Positions 10,213-22,562 of a stretch of 64,000 bases of DNA are shown here, one piece after another. The translations under genes were made by a program, and so were the position numbers. Below the pieces are notes generated by a model. It was not told the DNA's origin. It saw nothing but the letters and a program-made list of their open reading frames with translations, and ran no database searches. The stretch is taken from NCBI GenBank assembly GCA_963855995.1, contig OY979716.1, forward strand, positions 86,359,560-86,423,559, given 5' to 3'. Positions within the stretch are counted from its first letter, which is position 1. Every line of letters starts with the position of its first letter. The DNA comes from Muricea muricata (taxonomy: Eukaryota; Cnidaria; Anthozoa; Malacalcyonacea; Plexauridae).

Positions 10213-12390
10213 AAATTTTAGTCGAGCAAATTATATACTGTAATTAACTGTAATAGCTTTTTTAGTTTTGAAGTGAAAGTCAATCTAGCTGGCAACTGTC
10301 GTTCTTTTTTTCTCACCGGTATAATTTATGTGCATTGGAAAATATTGTTCATATTAGTTCCTTATGCAAGCGAACAATGATCATTTATGAACAATGGTTG
10401 TTTGTTAAATTATGGAGTAACAAAACTGGGAAAATGGTGGAAATTTAAAAGCAAACAAGGAAAACCAACTTACTAAATATCAACAAGAATGATTTAGGAG
10501 TGAGAATAATGCGCCTAGTAACAGTGCAAAAAGGTACACTTCCTAGCAAAGAAATTGGAAATCGTAACACAAAATGGAAATCGTAAATGACCTCCTTGAG
10601 CTACTGTCATTGGCTCCACATTTTTACTCGAACCAGGTTACTGAGATCTAACTTTAGATTTATATAAAGAGCTCACTGTCTCAATAGGCTCCATGGCAAA
10701 CTCGTATCTTGAACTATTGCAAATTTTCACACATGCAGACGAGCCGCTCTGAGGAAAATCGCTCTTAACTTAACTGAAGTCTAAAGTATAGTGGTTTAAA
10801 AATGTAGAACAGTATATAGAACAGAAACAATCTATTTCTAAGTATATAAAAAAGATTTCAAATAAGCGGATGACGTGTGCAAAAGATAAATACACTCTCA
10901 AACCAGACCAAAGTGTGTATTGGAAAAAGCCAGGTCGTAAACATTGAACATTCCCTCTTGCTCCAAGGGCATATTTTCTTCAAATACCAGAGAAAGTCTG
11001 TTGATGCTGGTATTTGATGTGGGGTAGCTAGATCTAGACATCACAAATTCTATTTTAGGTGCTATGGCAAAACCAAGGACAGGCTCGTTTTCACTGCAGC
11101 AACCTGACAAGTCTTGGATTAGTTAATGGTGACACAGCTGATCGGCGCATGAGGTATAGCATGCAAGGTCTTTTTCTAAATAACTATATAAACAGTAAAA
11201 CTGTTGTTAATTGCATAGAAACATAACATGACTGACGTAAGTGTCGCCTTTCGTGCATCTTAAATTAGTTGTCATTTCTCTAAACGGAAACTATATTTTA
11301 AATGCAATATATACACAAATACTTCTTATTCTCAACCTTAAAATGATGCAAACCAAAAGCATTGAACCATTGTAAAAAAATGAAATAATTCTCACTATCA
11401 TTTGCAATCTTCGTACGCAAAAAATTTAAACGTATCACACACAAGCCAATCTACCAAGTATTAAAATCGTAACAGTACAGAATTTTCTGCACATATTGCG
11501 TATATGTACCTCTAACAGCTCTTTCTGCACTTCTAGGTCTTCTATATGGCTGAATTCTCTATTAGGAAGGCAATAGAACTTTGGAAACGTATTTAAACAT
11601 TTCTAAAACGAGGAAGACAACTGATTTAAGCCAAAAGCTACAATGCCTTCTTTGCAATAGTACTGCATTTATAAGTACCTCTTTAATTAGCTTGTCGTCG
11701 AGAATGTCAAACGACCTTCTTTACTTAAATGTGTTTTATGCCTTCGATGAAGGCATATCATCATACTAAACTTAGGAATATGATCATACTAAACTTATTA
11801 CGCCTTAGGGACTGCAAGTAAAATTAGGGCTAAACGTTTGGAACAGTGCTCGTGCATATGGGCTTATAACCAAAATTATCCTATAATCTATTTATGGACA
11901 TATAGCGTAACATACATAATTAGGAGCATATTCCCTGATATTTTACAAAAAAATGTTGGGCCTGAGCCTGCGATGTCAATGAAGTATCACATGTGTGATG
12001 CCCAAAAAAGTTTAAAAAAACAAACAAAAATGCCCCATGCATTCTCTCAAAGCATGGAAAAGAAGGCAAGCTGTGTATGGAACCCGTCTAAAAAGTGTTT
12101 ATTTACGATAAGAATTATCAAGTGTCTTTTAACTAGACTGTCTTTTCTACTTCGTACTACTTCCATAAAGTGGGGAGCATGGAATTTAAAAAGTTTAAAA
12201 ATGTCTGTATACAATATCCGGTCACGTATTTGGCAGACCTACCTCGTCTTTTCCACTTTATGCTCCAATAAAATGGAAAAACTGTAAGCGAAAAATTGTA
12301 TGCATGTTGTATAATAAAATCTTTTAATCTGCATGATGTGTTGGTTCGAACAAGTTTGAAGTTATTCATTTTGCAGTGATCAATACTTAC
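10213..12390. other. Region without a supported gene
   Basis: AT-rich sequence with no recognisable family. A minus-strand frame at 10898-11110 (ending NVYDLAFSNTHFGLV) lacks stops for 70 codons and could be an exon, but I see no homology and no clear donor. The rest shows only short ORFs. Confidence 0.4.
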
Positions 12391-12640
12391 TGATTGTCTA
12401 CTAAATAACCGCTTGTGCTCGTTAATTGCCAAGGTATTTGTGGTGGACGAAGTACAATACTTTGATTTCCTGCATTAGTGGAAATTGTTTGACTAGAAAC
12501 ATGCGTATTTGGGAGAGTTTGGCCAATTGATCGACTGCTCCCACTTCTCTCTTGTGACACACTCTGCGTAATTTGTCCATCCAGTACCCCAACCAAGCGT
12601 CTTAACATTCCCTCAACAGAGGCTGTACCCGTTGTATTAC
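12391..12640 (-). CDS. Possible host-gene exon, unknown product
   Basis: An open minus-strand stretch encodes a Ser/Thr/Gln-rich segment (MLRRLVGVLDGQITQSVSQE and on) and ends at a perfect GTAAGT donor (12385-12390). The composition suggests a disordered region of a larger protein. I do not recognise the family. Its upstream part is cut by the EnSpm element at 12693, so if it is real the transposon sits in or beside this gene. It could equally be part of an unrecognised transposon. Confidence 0.3.
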
Positions 12641-12706
12641 CACTTTACCAGATGGTTAATGGCACAGTTAATTTGGCAGTGCCATGTGGTTACCCTTACG
12701 AAAATT

Positions 12707-13060
12707 ACCTATAAGAATTCCTATAAGAAAAATACCTTAAAATCCTATAGGATCTTATTGGAAATTGGCCCACCACCCTATAGGATCATATAGGAATTTT
12801 AATAGGAATCCTATAGGAATTTCTAAAGGACTGTATAGGAATTCCTGTAGGATCCTATATGAATTCTTTTTGGAATTTTTGTTGGATCCTATATGAATTC
12901 CTATTGGAGGCTATATAAATTCCTATTGGAGCCTATATATATTCCTGTTGGAACCTATATAAATTCCAACACAAAATCTTATTCACCTTATAGATATTAC
13001 TTTGTAAACCTATACAAATACCAAACCTCATTGGAATTTTTATAGTTTCCTACAGGATAT
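12707..13060. repeat. Left subterminal CCTATAGGAATT-type repeat array
   Basis: More than ten imperfect copies of a palindromic 10-14-mer (CCTATAGGA, TTCCTATAGGAATT and variants) in both orientations. Such clusters bind transposase in plant EnSpm elements. The array is matched at the other end of the element. Confidence 0.8.
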
Positions 13061-13505
13061 ACTGAAAAGTTGTGCATAAGTATTCCTCAAAGATCCTTCA
13101 GCAAATCTCTTAAGGTCTCTGAGAAATCCTATAGAATATTTAAGACAGAACATGATGTACCAGTATTTGTTATTTTACACTTTATTCAACGTGGTTTTTA
13201 CAAATCTTATGTACAGAAGTTTGTTAAAAGAAAAAAGTGTGCTGGCAACAGTTCAATGCAGAGGAAAATTTTAATTACTCTTAAAATATTGTGGCACAAA
13301 GGCAATCTTTAATGTCAATTTCTGAGTGACAGCGAAGTCTAACATTGAGATACAACCTTATACCGAAGATTTCATCAACCCATAAATATTACCCAAACAA
13401 TAAAAAGTTTCTCCAAAGATGGATTGCCCTATTGCAACTAATTAAGAAGAAGTAAAAGTTACTCAGCTACTGTTCAGCAACATGACCAAGAAATATTACT
13501 CCTAA

Positions 13506-14268
13506 TCACTCCCTTTTCATTTTACTGCACCTTTCTGTGTTGTTTAATTTTGCCTTTATGTGAGACCTTACTTGCTTGTCATTTGGCAGCTTAAACTTCT
13601 TGGTAACTAAATCTAAATTGGAAAAAAAATCAGTAAGTCAATACATTTTCTTTAAAAGAAAGTCTGAAACCCACTTACATTAATTCGTTCACATTCTTAA
13701 CAAATTTACTTAGAGAAGTTTCTGAAAGATATAGTACTGTGTCTTTGGAAAGCTACACATACCACTTTACATGGTTTGTTGCAAAGGTACTTACCACATA
13801 AGGCACTAACTTTTGCCACATCTAAGGAAGGTTTGGGGTCTTTATCTTTATGTGCATTAGAGACTTTACCAGTAAGGGAATGTGTGGCCAACACTTCACG
13901 AGACCAAATAATATCCATAAGTGTGTAGGTATAAGACTTAGAATTTCCTTGCAAGTCCAAAAGCTGTTTCTGACTGGGTAAAATTTCAATGCCGGGAGCT
14001 ATTTTAACCTAAAGAAATGTTTATATAAAGGTATTAATTTATTTATTTGAAGCTCATTAGTATGGTAATTTGTGGCTGAAAAGAATTTAGCCAAAACCTA
14101 GAGTAGCCTTCGCTGAGGTGCCCCAGCAACTAATAAGTATATTTAATGAATAACAGTGACAAAAAAACAAGGGGCATCTGGTTTGACTCCTTGCCACATA
14201 CCATTTTACAGTCATCTACCATGGACTCTTTACTGTCTATGACCAAAGCATCACTGGAACTCAAACAA

Positions 14269-14338
<70 letters not shown>

Positions 14339-16611
14339 CTTTAGGGGTTGAAGGGACTGAGCTACGATGATACAGTGAGGCTGATTTTGGTGACTTAAGT
14401 TCCATCACTGCAGCTTGTAATTCTTTGACCATACTTGGAAGCTCTAAAAAAATAAAGAATATGGATGATTTCTTTACCATATGTTCACCAAATCAGTCAT
14501 GATATCTTGACCACCCATTACAGGCAAGCTTCTTTAGTACCAGTAAACATTTTTAGTGCAACAAACACAAACTGGCTTGTTGGAACATTTTACTAGAACA
14601 TAATTATCAGGCATATAGAAGTCAAAAGTTTTAAATCAAGCCTTCATCTGCAAGTAAATTAGTTTTCAGTAAACTACATTAAAAGCACCTGTTAGAAGGT
14701 ATAACCCTGAAAAGTATCGCACATCGACAAATTCATACGCTGTTAATTGCTATTTACAAACATTTAAGGTAATACAAATCAATACTGGCAATACATGACA
14801 ACTTACCTGATATATCACTAAATAATGAAGTCAACTGCTTCACTTGACCTTTAATTTGCTTGCATTCATCTTTTAACTCTTGCAATGTTTCTTCAATAGT
14901 GTTACTGGAATATTTCTATTCAGAAAAGGTAAACATTTTTTACACTTGATTGCTATGTTTCATGACTAACCACACTACCAGACAATCAAATCTACTTGCA
15001 GTTATTTTAGGATTTCAAATAATTTAATACAATGTCGACCAGAGTTAGCTACTAGTTAACCAAATCTATTGCTCAATGATATTTAACAAAAACATATAGT
15101 AGTAATTAAGGACTGGTTAATATAATCTACTAGTCAATAATAGAAACTTGAACAGCAATGTGAATGCCCCCAAATAAACTACTACACGGTAGTTAATTAA
15201 ATATATTGATCAGTTAAAGCAACTTAAAATACATGACAATAGACACTTAAGTAAGTTGCCAGATTGGTCAGCATATCCAACTTTAACTACAATATGCACA
15301 AGTTAACTACCCGCACAGTGGCACTTGAAAATCAACTGTACCTGATAGAGATAACAGCTTGATCTACACAAGAATTTAAGTATTTTCACCGCAAAAATGC
15401 AAAACTTTACTAGAATACACAAGAATATACCTCATCAATTACAGATTTCACATTGTCTTCTTCATCACTGCTGAAATCATTATTCTAAAGGATACCAAAA
15501 ATTATTGAAATAACTTTTAGCAAATCATTTAAAGACCTAACTTAATTAGCTTTATTTTTGGTGAATTCTTACCCTTTTCTGCTTGTATTTTTGCATCATG
15601 GCATCAACTAGTTTTTTTGTACTACCAGATGTTGCTTTCTCAATTTTTCTTTTTTTCTGAGGATGCTGTAATATGTGTTAAATTAAATTTATATATATTA
15701 AATTAAATTTATATATATTAAATTAAATTAAATTTATATATATTAAATTTGATGATAAATATTGTTTGGCAACTGTGGACATGTTAATAATTAAAATATT
15801 ATATTTAAACTACATTTTTGCAGAATTCTACCAAATATTGACTCAAAATTAGTTATAATTAAAAGAATGTTACCTTTTTTAAAGGAGATGTAACCTCACA
15901 TTCAGAATTTGAAGTCCTTCCTTCTTCATCAGAAATGAATTTATTGTTTTTCAGAGGAACTCTATGCCCTCTTCCTCGACATGGAGTTGTTGTCTCTCCA
16001 GTTTTGATATACCTCTCAAGACATGCCTTTATGGTCTTAAGATCATCTATTAAAAATCAAGTAAGATCATGTTGCACACCCGTCACTCCTTGCTCAAGGC
16101 TTATACAACAGCCACACAAACGTTAACGCTGAGTGGGAATTCAATCCATCAAATATTTTTGCAATCCGAAAAGCTTTTGCGATTTTTTTTCATTCTATAC
16201 GCCAAAAAAATTCTCAAAAGCGATCTTAAACTATCATTTGTTATTACTTGTAGTTTAAAAACTAAAACAAGTGATCGTTGGTTGGCTGTAAATTGTAGTA
16301 AAACATATTACTCACGGCACGTTCAAATCTCATGTATCTCCTAAATAGATTTTATGCAGCTTAAAACAAATACCTCCAAACTTAACGATTATTGCAGAGT
16401 ATCTTTCATATTCAACTGCCTCAATATCTACATCAAGATTACGCTGCATCTTCTTTGCGGCCTTTGTGAAATCCTTAGGCCACTTGACTATAATTTCTCG
16501 GCTGAAAAACCAGGCATCATTGTCAAAATTATCTGGATCTTCGCCTTGAATCCATGACGTCGGACCAAACTCGCAAGAAGAGACATCGAATTCAAAAATT
16601 GCCCACTTCAT
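13506..16611 (-). CDS. BEN-domain-like protein encoded by the EnSpm element
   Basis: A spliced minus-strand gene with about nine exons: 16374-16611, 15874-16046, 15573-15665, 15431-15484, 14807-14915, 14202-14443, an exon ending at 14008, a short exon near 13679-13708, and one ending at TGA 13506-13508. The first exon starts MKWAIFEFDVSS. The middle is acidic/basic linker and coiled coil (IEETLQELKDECKQIKGQVK). The last part (GIEILPSQKQLLDLQ, IIWSREVLATHSLTGKVSN, PSLDVAKVSAL, then KLPNDKQVRSHIKAKL) has the order of a BEN DNA-binding domain. A GAT microsatellite in exon 6 encodes poly-Ser. Start and most splice sites are clear. The exon 7/8 junction is uncertain: only one donor/acceptor choice keeps frame. 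A DNA-binding or transposition-accessory role is inferred. Confidence 0.65.
14271..14338. repeat. (GAT)n/(ATC)n microsatellite inside a coding exon
   Basis: About 22 perfect GAT units. Read on the minus strand within exon 6 of the BEN-like gene they encode a poly-Ser run. A plus-strand poly-Asp reading is a shadow. Confidence 0.92.
15668..15750. repeat. Tandem repeat of TTAAATTAAATTTATATATA units
   Basis: Three to four imperfect copies of a unit of about 23 bp lie in the intron between the second and third exons of the BEN-like gene. Confidence 0.85.
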
Positions 16612-17163
16612 ATTAGCAATATTAATTCAAAAATACTTATGAGAACACAACCAAATACGACACACTTTCTCACAACAATCAGTAGCGTTTGCAAATTCGA
16701 AATGGCGAAAAATGCGCCTGAGTCACTGGCCTGAATCGGCAAATCCGAATGCTGCATTTGGATCACGTGACGTATCACATGTAGGCCAGTACTTAGTGTT
16801 GTATTGATTACAAGTAATAATAAAATTGCTTTCTTTAGGGGACGTTCATTTAAAATTGCGAAGATTGTTTAAAACCTCTCTCAAGTCAATGAAACTGTTC
16901 CTTTATGAAAACCTACAGCACTATTTCTTGTTCTTTCAGTTTCCGACAAGCTTACCATCTATTGCCAAAAGTTTTTATAACCGGTTTTATTTCTAAGACT
17001 CTTAAAGTGGAAACACCAAAATAACAAGCTGGTCGAATATATTGCAGGCTCCATGTCATGTCCATCTTTTTACTATCACAGTATCAAAGTCCTCGGCTGA
17101 TGGTGTATTTTATATTAGAAAAACTCTTAAATTCTGACATCTTGTCGCTTTAAATTTCCATTA
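16612..17163. promoter_or_regulatory. Divergent intergenic region of the EnSpm element, putative bidirectional promoter
   Basis: 552 bp separate the start codons of the BEN-like gene (-) and the transposase (+). No strict TATA box is obvious at the right distance for either gene, and I see no operator-like repeat. The head-to-head arrangement alone suggests shared control. Confidence 0.45.
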
Positions 17164-20100
17164 ATGACTTCGAGGGGGCCGTATAAAAGGTATGCAGTTG
17201 ATTCTAGTGTGGATTTGCCAAGAAGGACAAATTACCGCCGAAGAAAGAAGTTATGTGTGCAAATCAATCAGGACATGGAGGGAGAAGCTGCCACGGTACT
17301 GACCAGTTCATAAAAATAACATAAATTTCGCACAAAATACGAAGGCCTGTATATAGTTATATAGTGTTTGTGTGCTGTTGGTGCTTGCACAACCGTAACA
17401 AAATCATCCTCGACTATATATGAAAATCCATGTACTCTAAAATCTCAAATCACATAATAAATTGATGGTATATATTATACAAACAATGAATGTTTATGAG
17501 TACAATGGTAAGGATATTTTCATTCAGTGAAGGATGGAATGTTTCAATCAACTTGGCTTTTGATTGGAACAATCCATGTTTCACCGAATGAAAATATTCT
17601 TACCATTGCACTAATGAAAACATTCATTTCATATTTGTTTTATGTGACACCAAAACGGAAGTTACTTTTTTTACATGACACAGCTAGCCATTTTGTTTTC
17701 TTAGTTTACTAAATAAAATTCCATCGCTCACATTGTGGCGGTACATTCATGGATTCGCCATTTAATATGCGCGGAATGCATGCAATGATAGCAGTTTGAG
17801 TGATTGGAAATAATGAAATCCACCATGTAATGGAAAGAACTATTTGCACGGTTCCATTGCACGATCCTGAAAATGGAAATTTCTATTTTACATCACGTGA
17901 TCGTAAATAGCCAATTAAATCACGATAATTTAACAAGGGGTTTATAAACCTATTTATATTACAGTATATGAAATATATTCAATAGGTTGAAAACCAAACA
18001 GATGGTGTTAATAATACAGACACTGAATTTGTGGATATGCCTGCATACTGTGATGCAAATGAAAGAATTAAGGTATTTCTACTACTTTTATACAAATCTA
18101 TTTCACAAAAGATGTGATCCCTTAAATAACATGGTTGTAATACTTCCTTAACTCGTACTCATGTGTTTGATACGATTGAACACAATTAATTTTTAATAAC
18201 TGATTTATATGATTGATGTTATGGTTAATTTAGAATGCAGACAGGTTCATCGATGATGTAGATTACATGAATACAGATTCAGAACCTGAAGAAGAAAATA
18301 CAGAGTCGGAAAAATCTAGTGATGAGGTAATGCTTTGCCTCATAATTATTTGAGTTTTTCAAGATTAGATGACATAAAGTTTAATTATCACAACTTTTCT
18401 TGTGTTGTATGACCAAGTACTTCTGATAGAAAAGCTTTCAGTACTTGTTTTTGTAATATATTGCATTATGCAATTAGAGGACTTCATTTGATTTTTAGGT
18501 ATTAGATCTCAGAGATGCTGATGAATTTATTTTTCCTGGTGCATATGTGACTCGTGCTCAAATTATACTTTTATTGGTTGCATTTCTTTTGAAACACAAC
18601 TTGACGGATGCAGCTTTGGTAGACTTGCTTGGAATTTTAAATGTGGTGTTGCCTAATGTATTTCCTCCAAGCAAGTATAAGTTCTACAAGTGTCTTCAAG
18701 TAGAAGACTGCCAGGCAAGTAATAATGTATAGTAATAGTTGAATTGGGCAAGTAATGGTTCATGGCAGATGTTAAAAATATCTGATATCTAATAATATGA
18801 ATATTTTGATTGAACATAGTGCCATTTGTTAACAAAATTGTTGCATAGGTAATCTGTTTTCAATCTCACAATCATACCGGACAATGCTGTTGTAATGAGA
18901 AGTACAGCTTATTGCATGTTTAAATCCTTCAGGACTTTGTTGGCAACAAATGAATCTTTACATTTCACAAGCTCATGCAGGTATTCTTCAGTGATTTTGT
19001 TCTATCCAATTTAAGGAATTACATGTAACACAGTATAAGCTACAGTATACTTCTTGTAACACCAGCATCACACATGCATGGATGTGTCAACAGAACAGTT
19101 TCATTGAGCAGTCATCAATTTTGTTGATAAGATTAAGTGGCAAAAATGGCAAAATATTAATATTATTGAATATATATGACTGTATTAATATTATAGAAGG
19201 GTATGGAAAGTTTGTCAGTTATTTTCCTGCATCTCAGTGTAAATGAGAAAGTTTTACCCTGAGAGATAAGAATGATCTTTTTTCCAAATACTCTGAGATG
19301 CAGGTATATGTGAAACATAGCAACTGGTAATAAGCAGGATATTTTTAAAGTCAAATATCCTATTTGAGGTATCTCAAAGTCAAATATCATGCCTCCAAGA
19401 AAAACCACAGGTATAACGTTTCCATGGCATGATATTCACTAAAAAATACAATGGACATGTGGTCCAAAAGCTGCCTGTTGATTGGACAGTCCAAAAATGA
19501 GGTATCACAATATATCAAAAGTATTTTTCATCATTTAGACATAAAAACACATAAACGTTTGACATAAAAACTTCTTACTTCTCAAACTACATTCTCCTCA
19601 GAGAAGAATGATGTATGGATATTTCTATTATGATAATTGCTGTTAGAATTTTAACACTGTACTGTAATCATTTTGTTCTTTATTTAAACCCCAGTATCAT
19701 GCATTATACTAAATGGGCAAAACTGTTTTAATGTATAATATGAAAGTTTAAAATTTTAGGTGCATTTCTACTGTGCGTTATGTTTGGCATACATGGGAAC
19801 TAGCAAGGAAAAAAGAAATTGTGAAGAGTGTAATGTGCCATTTGATTATGATGCTAGCATCAAGGAAGGTAGCTTTTTCCTCCATATCCCCTTGGAAAAC
19901 CAACTCAAACAACTGCTTTCTGATCCAGAATTCTACAAACTCCTTACTGATCGAAATTTGGAAGTTCTTGCTCAATCAAACGAAATATCTGATATAACAA
20001 CTGGTGAGCTTTATCAAGACCTCATAAAGTCACATGGTTTGTCCAAGAATGATATTTCCCTTACCTGGAATGCAGATGGTATTCCAGTATTCAAATCATC

Positions 20101-21805
20101 ACAGTATTCCATTTGGCCTGTGCAGTGCCTGATCAATGAGCTCCCCCCGCACCTTCGATCAAGCAACATTTTGCTTACAGGACTATGGTTTGGTAAAACT
20201 AAACCGAAAATGAACACATTCTTGGAAGCATTTGTCAATGAATGCAAGTACTTAGAAGTAAAAGGATTTTGCTTTGGTAATGAATCTATCAAGCGTAGAG
20301 TATTTGCCCTCATTTGTTCCAGTGATAGTCCTGCACGAGCTATGTTAAGAAACTGCAAGCAGTTTAATGGAAAACATGGATGTGACTGGTGTGAGCATGA
20401 AGGTGTCACAGTTGTCAAAAACGGAGGTCCACCCACCAGATATTACCCACAGCGGGGTTCTCCACCTTTACGAACATCAGAAAACCAGGCAAAATATGCC
20501 ATTAGAGCTGAACAGCTGAAAGAAGCAGTCAAGGGTGTAAAAGGACCATCAATAGTTGATCTCCTCCCAACCTTTGACATGGTGAATGGCTTTACTCCTG
20601 AATATATGCATTCAGTGTGTCAAGGAGTAATGCGTCGCCTTTTCGATCTTTGGTTTGATGCTGCTAACCACAATGAAGATTTTTACCTCGGTAAAAAAGC
20701 AGTAGAGGTTGACAACCGGCTGACTTCAATTAGTCCTCCTTCTGAAATAACGAGAGCACCCAGATCAATCAAAGAAAGAAAGTTTTGGAAAGCGTCTGAA
20801 TGGCGAGCATTTATGCTCCACGGTCTGGTTGTCTTGAAAGGCTTATTACCCAGGGTATATCTTCAACACTTCTTTTTGTTTGTGTATGGTGTGTACAATC
20901 TCCTTGGCGACAAAATTACCAATGGCATGCTTAAAAATTCAAAGACATGCTTGGTTAAATTTGTTTTTGATATGGAGAGATTATATGGCTTGACGTCTTG
21001 CACTTTTAATGTACATCAACTGACACATTTGGCAGATGGTGTGAAAAAATGTGGACCCTTATGGGCGACATCTGCATTTGCATTTGAAGCAAATAACCAC
21101 ATGCTGTTGAAGATGTTCAGTGGGACACAATATGTACCACAACAGATTTGTGATTCATTCATTTTATCACAGAAGGTATCTGCTATTGAGAGAAATTGTT
21201 TCAAGGACGATACAAATCCTCAAGTGAAGCATTTGTTCAAAAAACTCGCTAATAGAAATCTGCCAATTAAAAAACAGCATTTTCTCACAAACAATGTGTA
21301 TGGGCTGGGAAATGGTAAGCCTGTATTTCTGACAGCACGTCAAACAATCTCGGTTGCATCAATGATCGACAAAGATATTTTGAATCGTTCAGCCATCGTT
21401 TACGACCGTTTTATAATCAATCACGTCCTGTATACTTCCCAGACCTACAACAGGTCACGCCGACACTGCGACTTCTTCGTTCGTGTTTCTGAAGCTTCGG
21501 TCAAGTATGGTAAAATTGTTGGCTTATACTCCATAAAACCTGATTGCCAGTGCACCAACACTGATATGCAATCATGCCAATGTCAAGTTCATCATATAGT
21601 GATTGTAAAGGAACTTGTGGGCACTGCTGGTTCACTCTTTTCCAACAATGAGTGTGGAGCGTCATCGCACTTTCTTTGTGAATACACAGAAACTGAGCAA
21701 ACAGTAGCTATCAAACCTGAACAGCTACATATAAAGTGCATTGCTTTAAAAGGCAGGAATGGAAACTTTGTATGTGAAATGCCTTGTCGGTTTCATGGAG
21801 ATTAA
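17164..21805 (+). CDS. TNP2-type transposase (EnSpm/CACTA-like), five exons
   Basis: Exons 17164-17295, 17986-18072, 18234-18326, 18499-18714 and 19760-21805. All introns fall between codons, giving an 857-residue product. Intron 4 uses a GC donor (CAG|GCAAGT). The N-terminus is basic (TSRGPYKRY, RRTNYRRRKK), followed by acidic exons. Exon 4 and the start of exon 5 hold a Cys-rich segment (CLQVEDCQ / FYCALCLAY / CEECNVPF). The long exon has the transposase_21/TNP2 pattern: WNADGIPVFKSS, LTGLWFGKTKP, a GKHGCDWCEHEG finger, and HQLTHLADGVKKCGPLWATS. A C-terminal Cys-rich stretch (CQCTNTDMQSCQCQ) follows. No stop or frameshift is visible, so it could be functional. It would bind the subterminal repeats and cut the ends. 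Confidence 0.85.
17484..17632. repeat. Inverted-repeat MITE in transposase intron 1
   Basis: ATGAATGTTTATGAGTACAA at 17486 is mirrored by a matching arm ending in ACATTCAT near 17626. The arms continue through GGATATTTTCATTCAGTGAA and its complement. The element is non-coding, about 145 bp, and nested in the 690-bp intron. Confidence 0.7.
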
Positions 21806-22289
21806 TTGATAAGGAGCATGAGACAATTATACAGGTATATGAATCGAGAAGAAAACAAAGTCTAACGAACATTCTGCAAGAACAACGAATAGAGACCATA
21901 CCACGAGTCTATTCTTGAAATTCTTTAATTTTCCTTTTCATAAAGAAGTTAATTTAGAATAAAAAAAATTTCGTCCATAAAATTACAATGCTAGCATCTG
22001 ACGTTTGTGACAACAAATAGCGTCTTTAATCTCTAATCAGGAATTTTAAAAGGTATACTGTAATGCAACTGATATTTCGATTAATGCAGTATAGGCAATC
22101 CCATGAGTATATTTATGTCATAATAATGTCTTTAAAAAACACTATATACCGAGTTAGATATTTAGTTTCTAAGAAAATTTGTAAGTATATAGTTGAAAGT
22201 ATTTTGGGTACAACCCCGTATTGACTCATTTTTTCTTTCTTTTGTGAAATAAAAGTGAGTTAAATGGGATTTTTTAGGAATCGTAATTA

Positions 22290-22550
22290 ATGGAAATTCT
22301 TAAAAAATCCTATTAGAGTTTCCATTAGAATTCCTATTAGAATTCCTATTAGAATCGTTCCACAAATTGTATATGTTATTAGATCCTGCAAAACAGTTTC
22401 CATCCTATAGGAATCAAATAGACGTTCCTTTTCAAAATCCTAAAGGAATTTCCTATTCAGTTTTTTTCCTATAGGAAAATTGAATTCCTATAGGATTTCC
22501 TATTAGAGAAACAAATTCCTATAGGATTTCCAATTGGATCCAATACGTAA
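22290..22550. repeat. Right subterminal CCTATAGGAATT-type repeat array
   Basis: Repeated TTCCTATTAGAATT, CCTATAGGAAT and related short palindromes mirror those inside the left end. Confidence 0.78.
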
Positions 22551-22562
22551 TTTTCGTAAGGG

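Larger units (their letters stand above)
12693..22562. mobile_element. EnSpm/CACTA-like (TNP2) DNA transposon with a BEN-domain-like second gene
   Basis: The ends are inverted: CCCTTACGAAAATTAC at 12693 and GTAATTTTCGTAAGGG ending at 22562, with TA on both sides as a candidate 2-bp duplication. Inside each end lies an array of degenerate CCTATAGGAATT-type palindromes. The ~9.9-kb interior holds two divergent genes: a TNP2-type transposase (+, 17164-21805) and a BEN-domain-like gene (-, 13506-16611), separated by about 550 bp that should contain both promoters. Both genes look open and spliced with sensible sites, so this copy may be young and possibly autonomous. The usual CACTA terminus is not seen, so the superfamily rests on the transposase. 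Confidence 0.82.

Noticed and set aside
14146-14370. Plus-strand poly-Asp frame over the GAT repeat
   Set aside because: The minus strand has the spliced BEN-like gene with good splice sites. The plus frame is its shadow.
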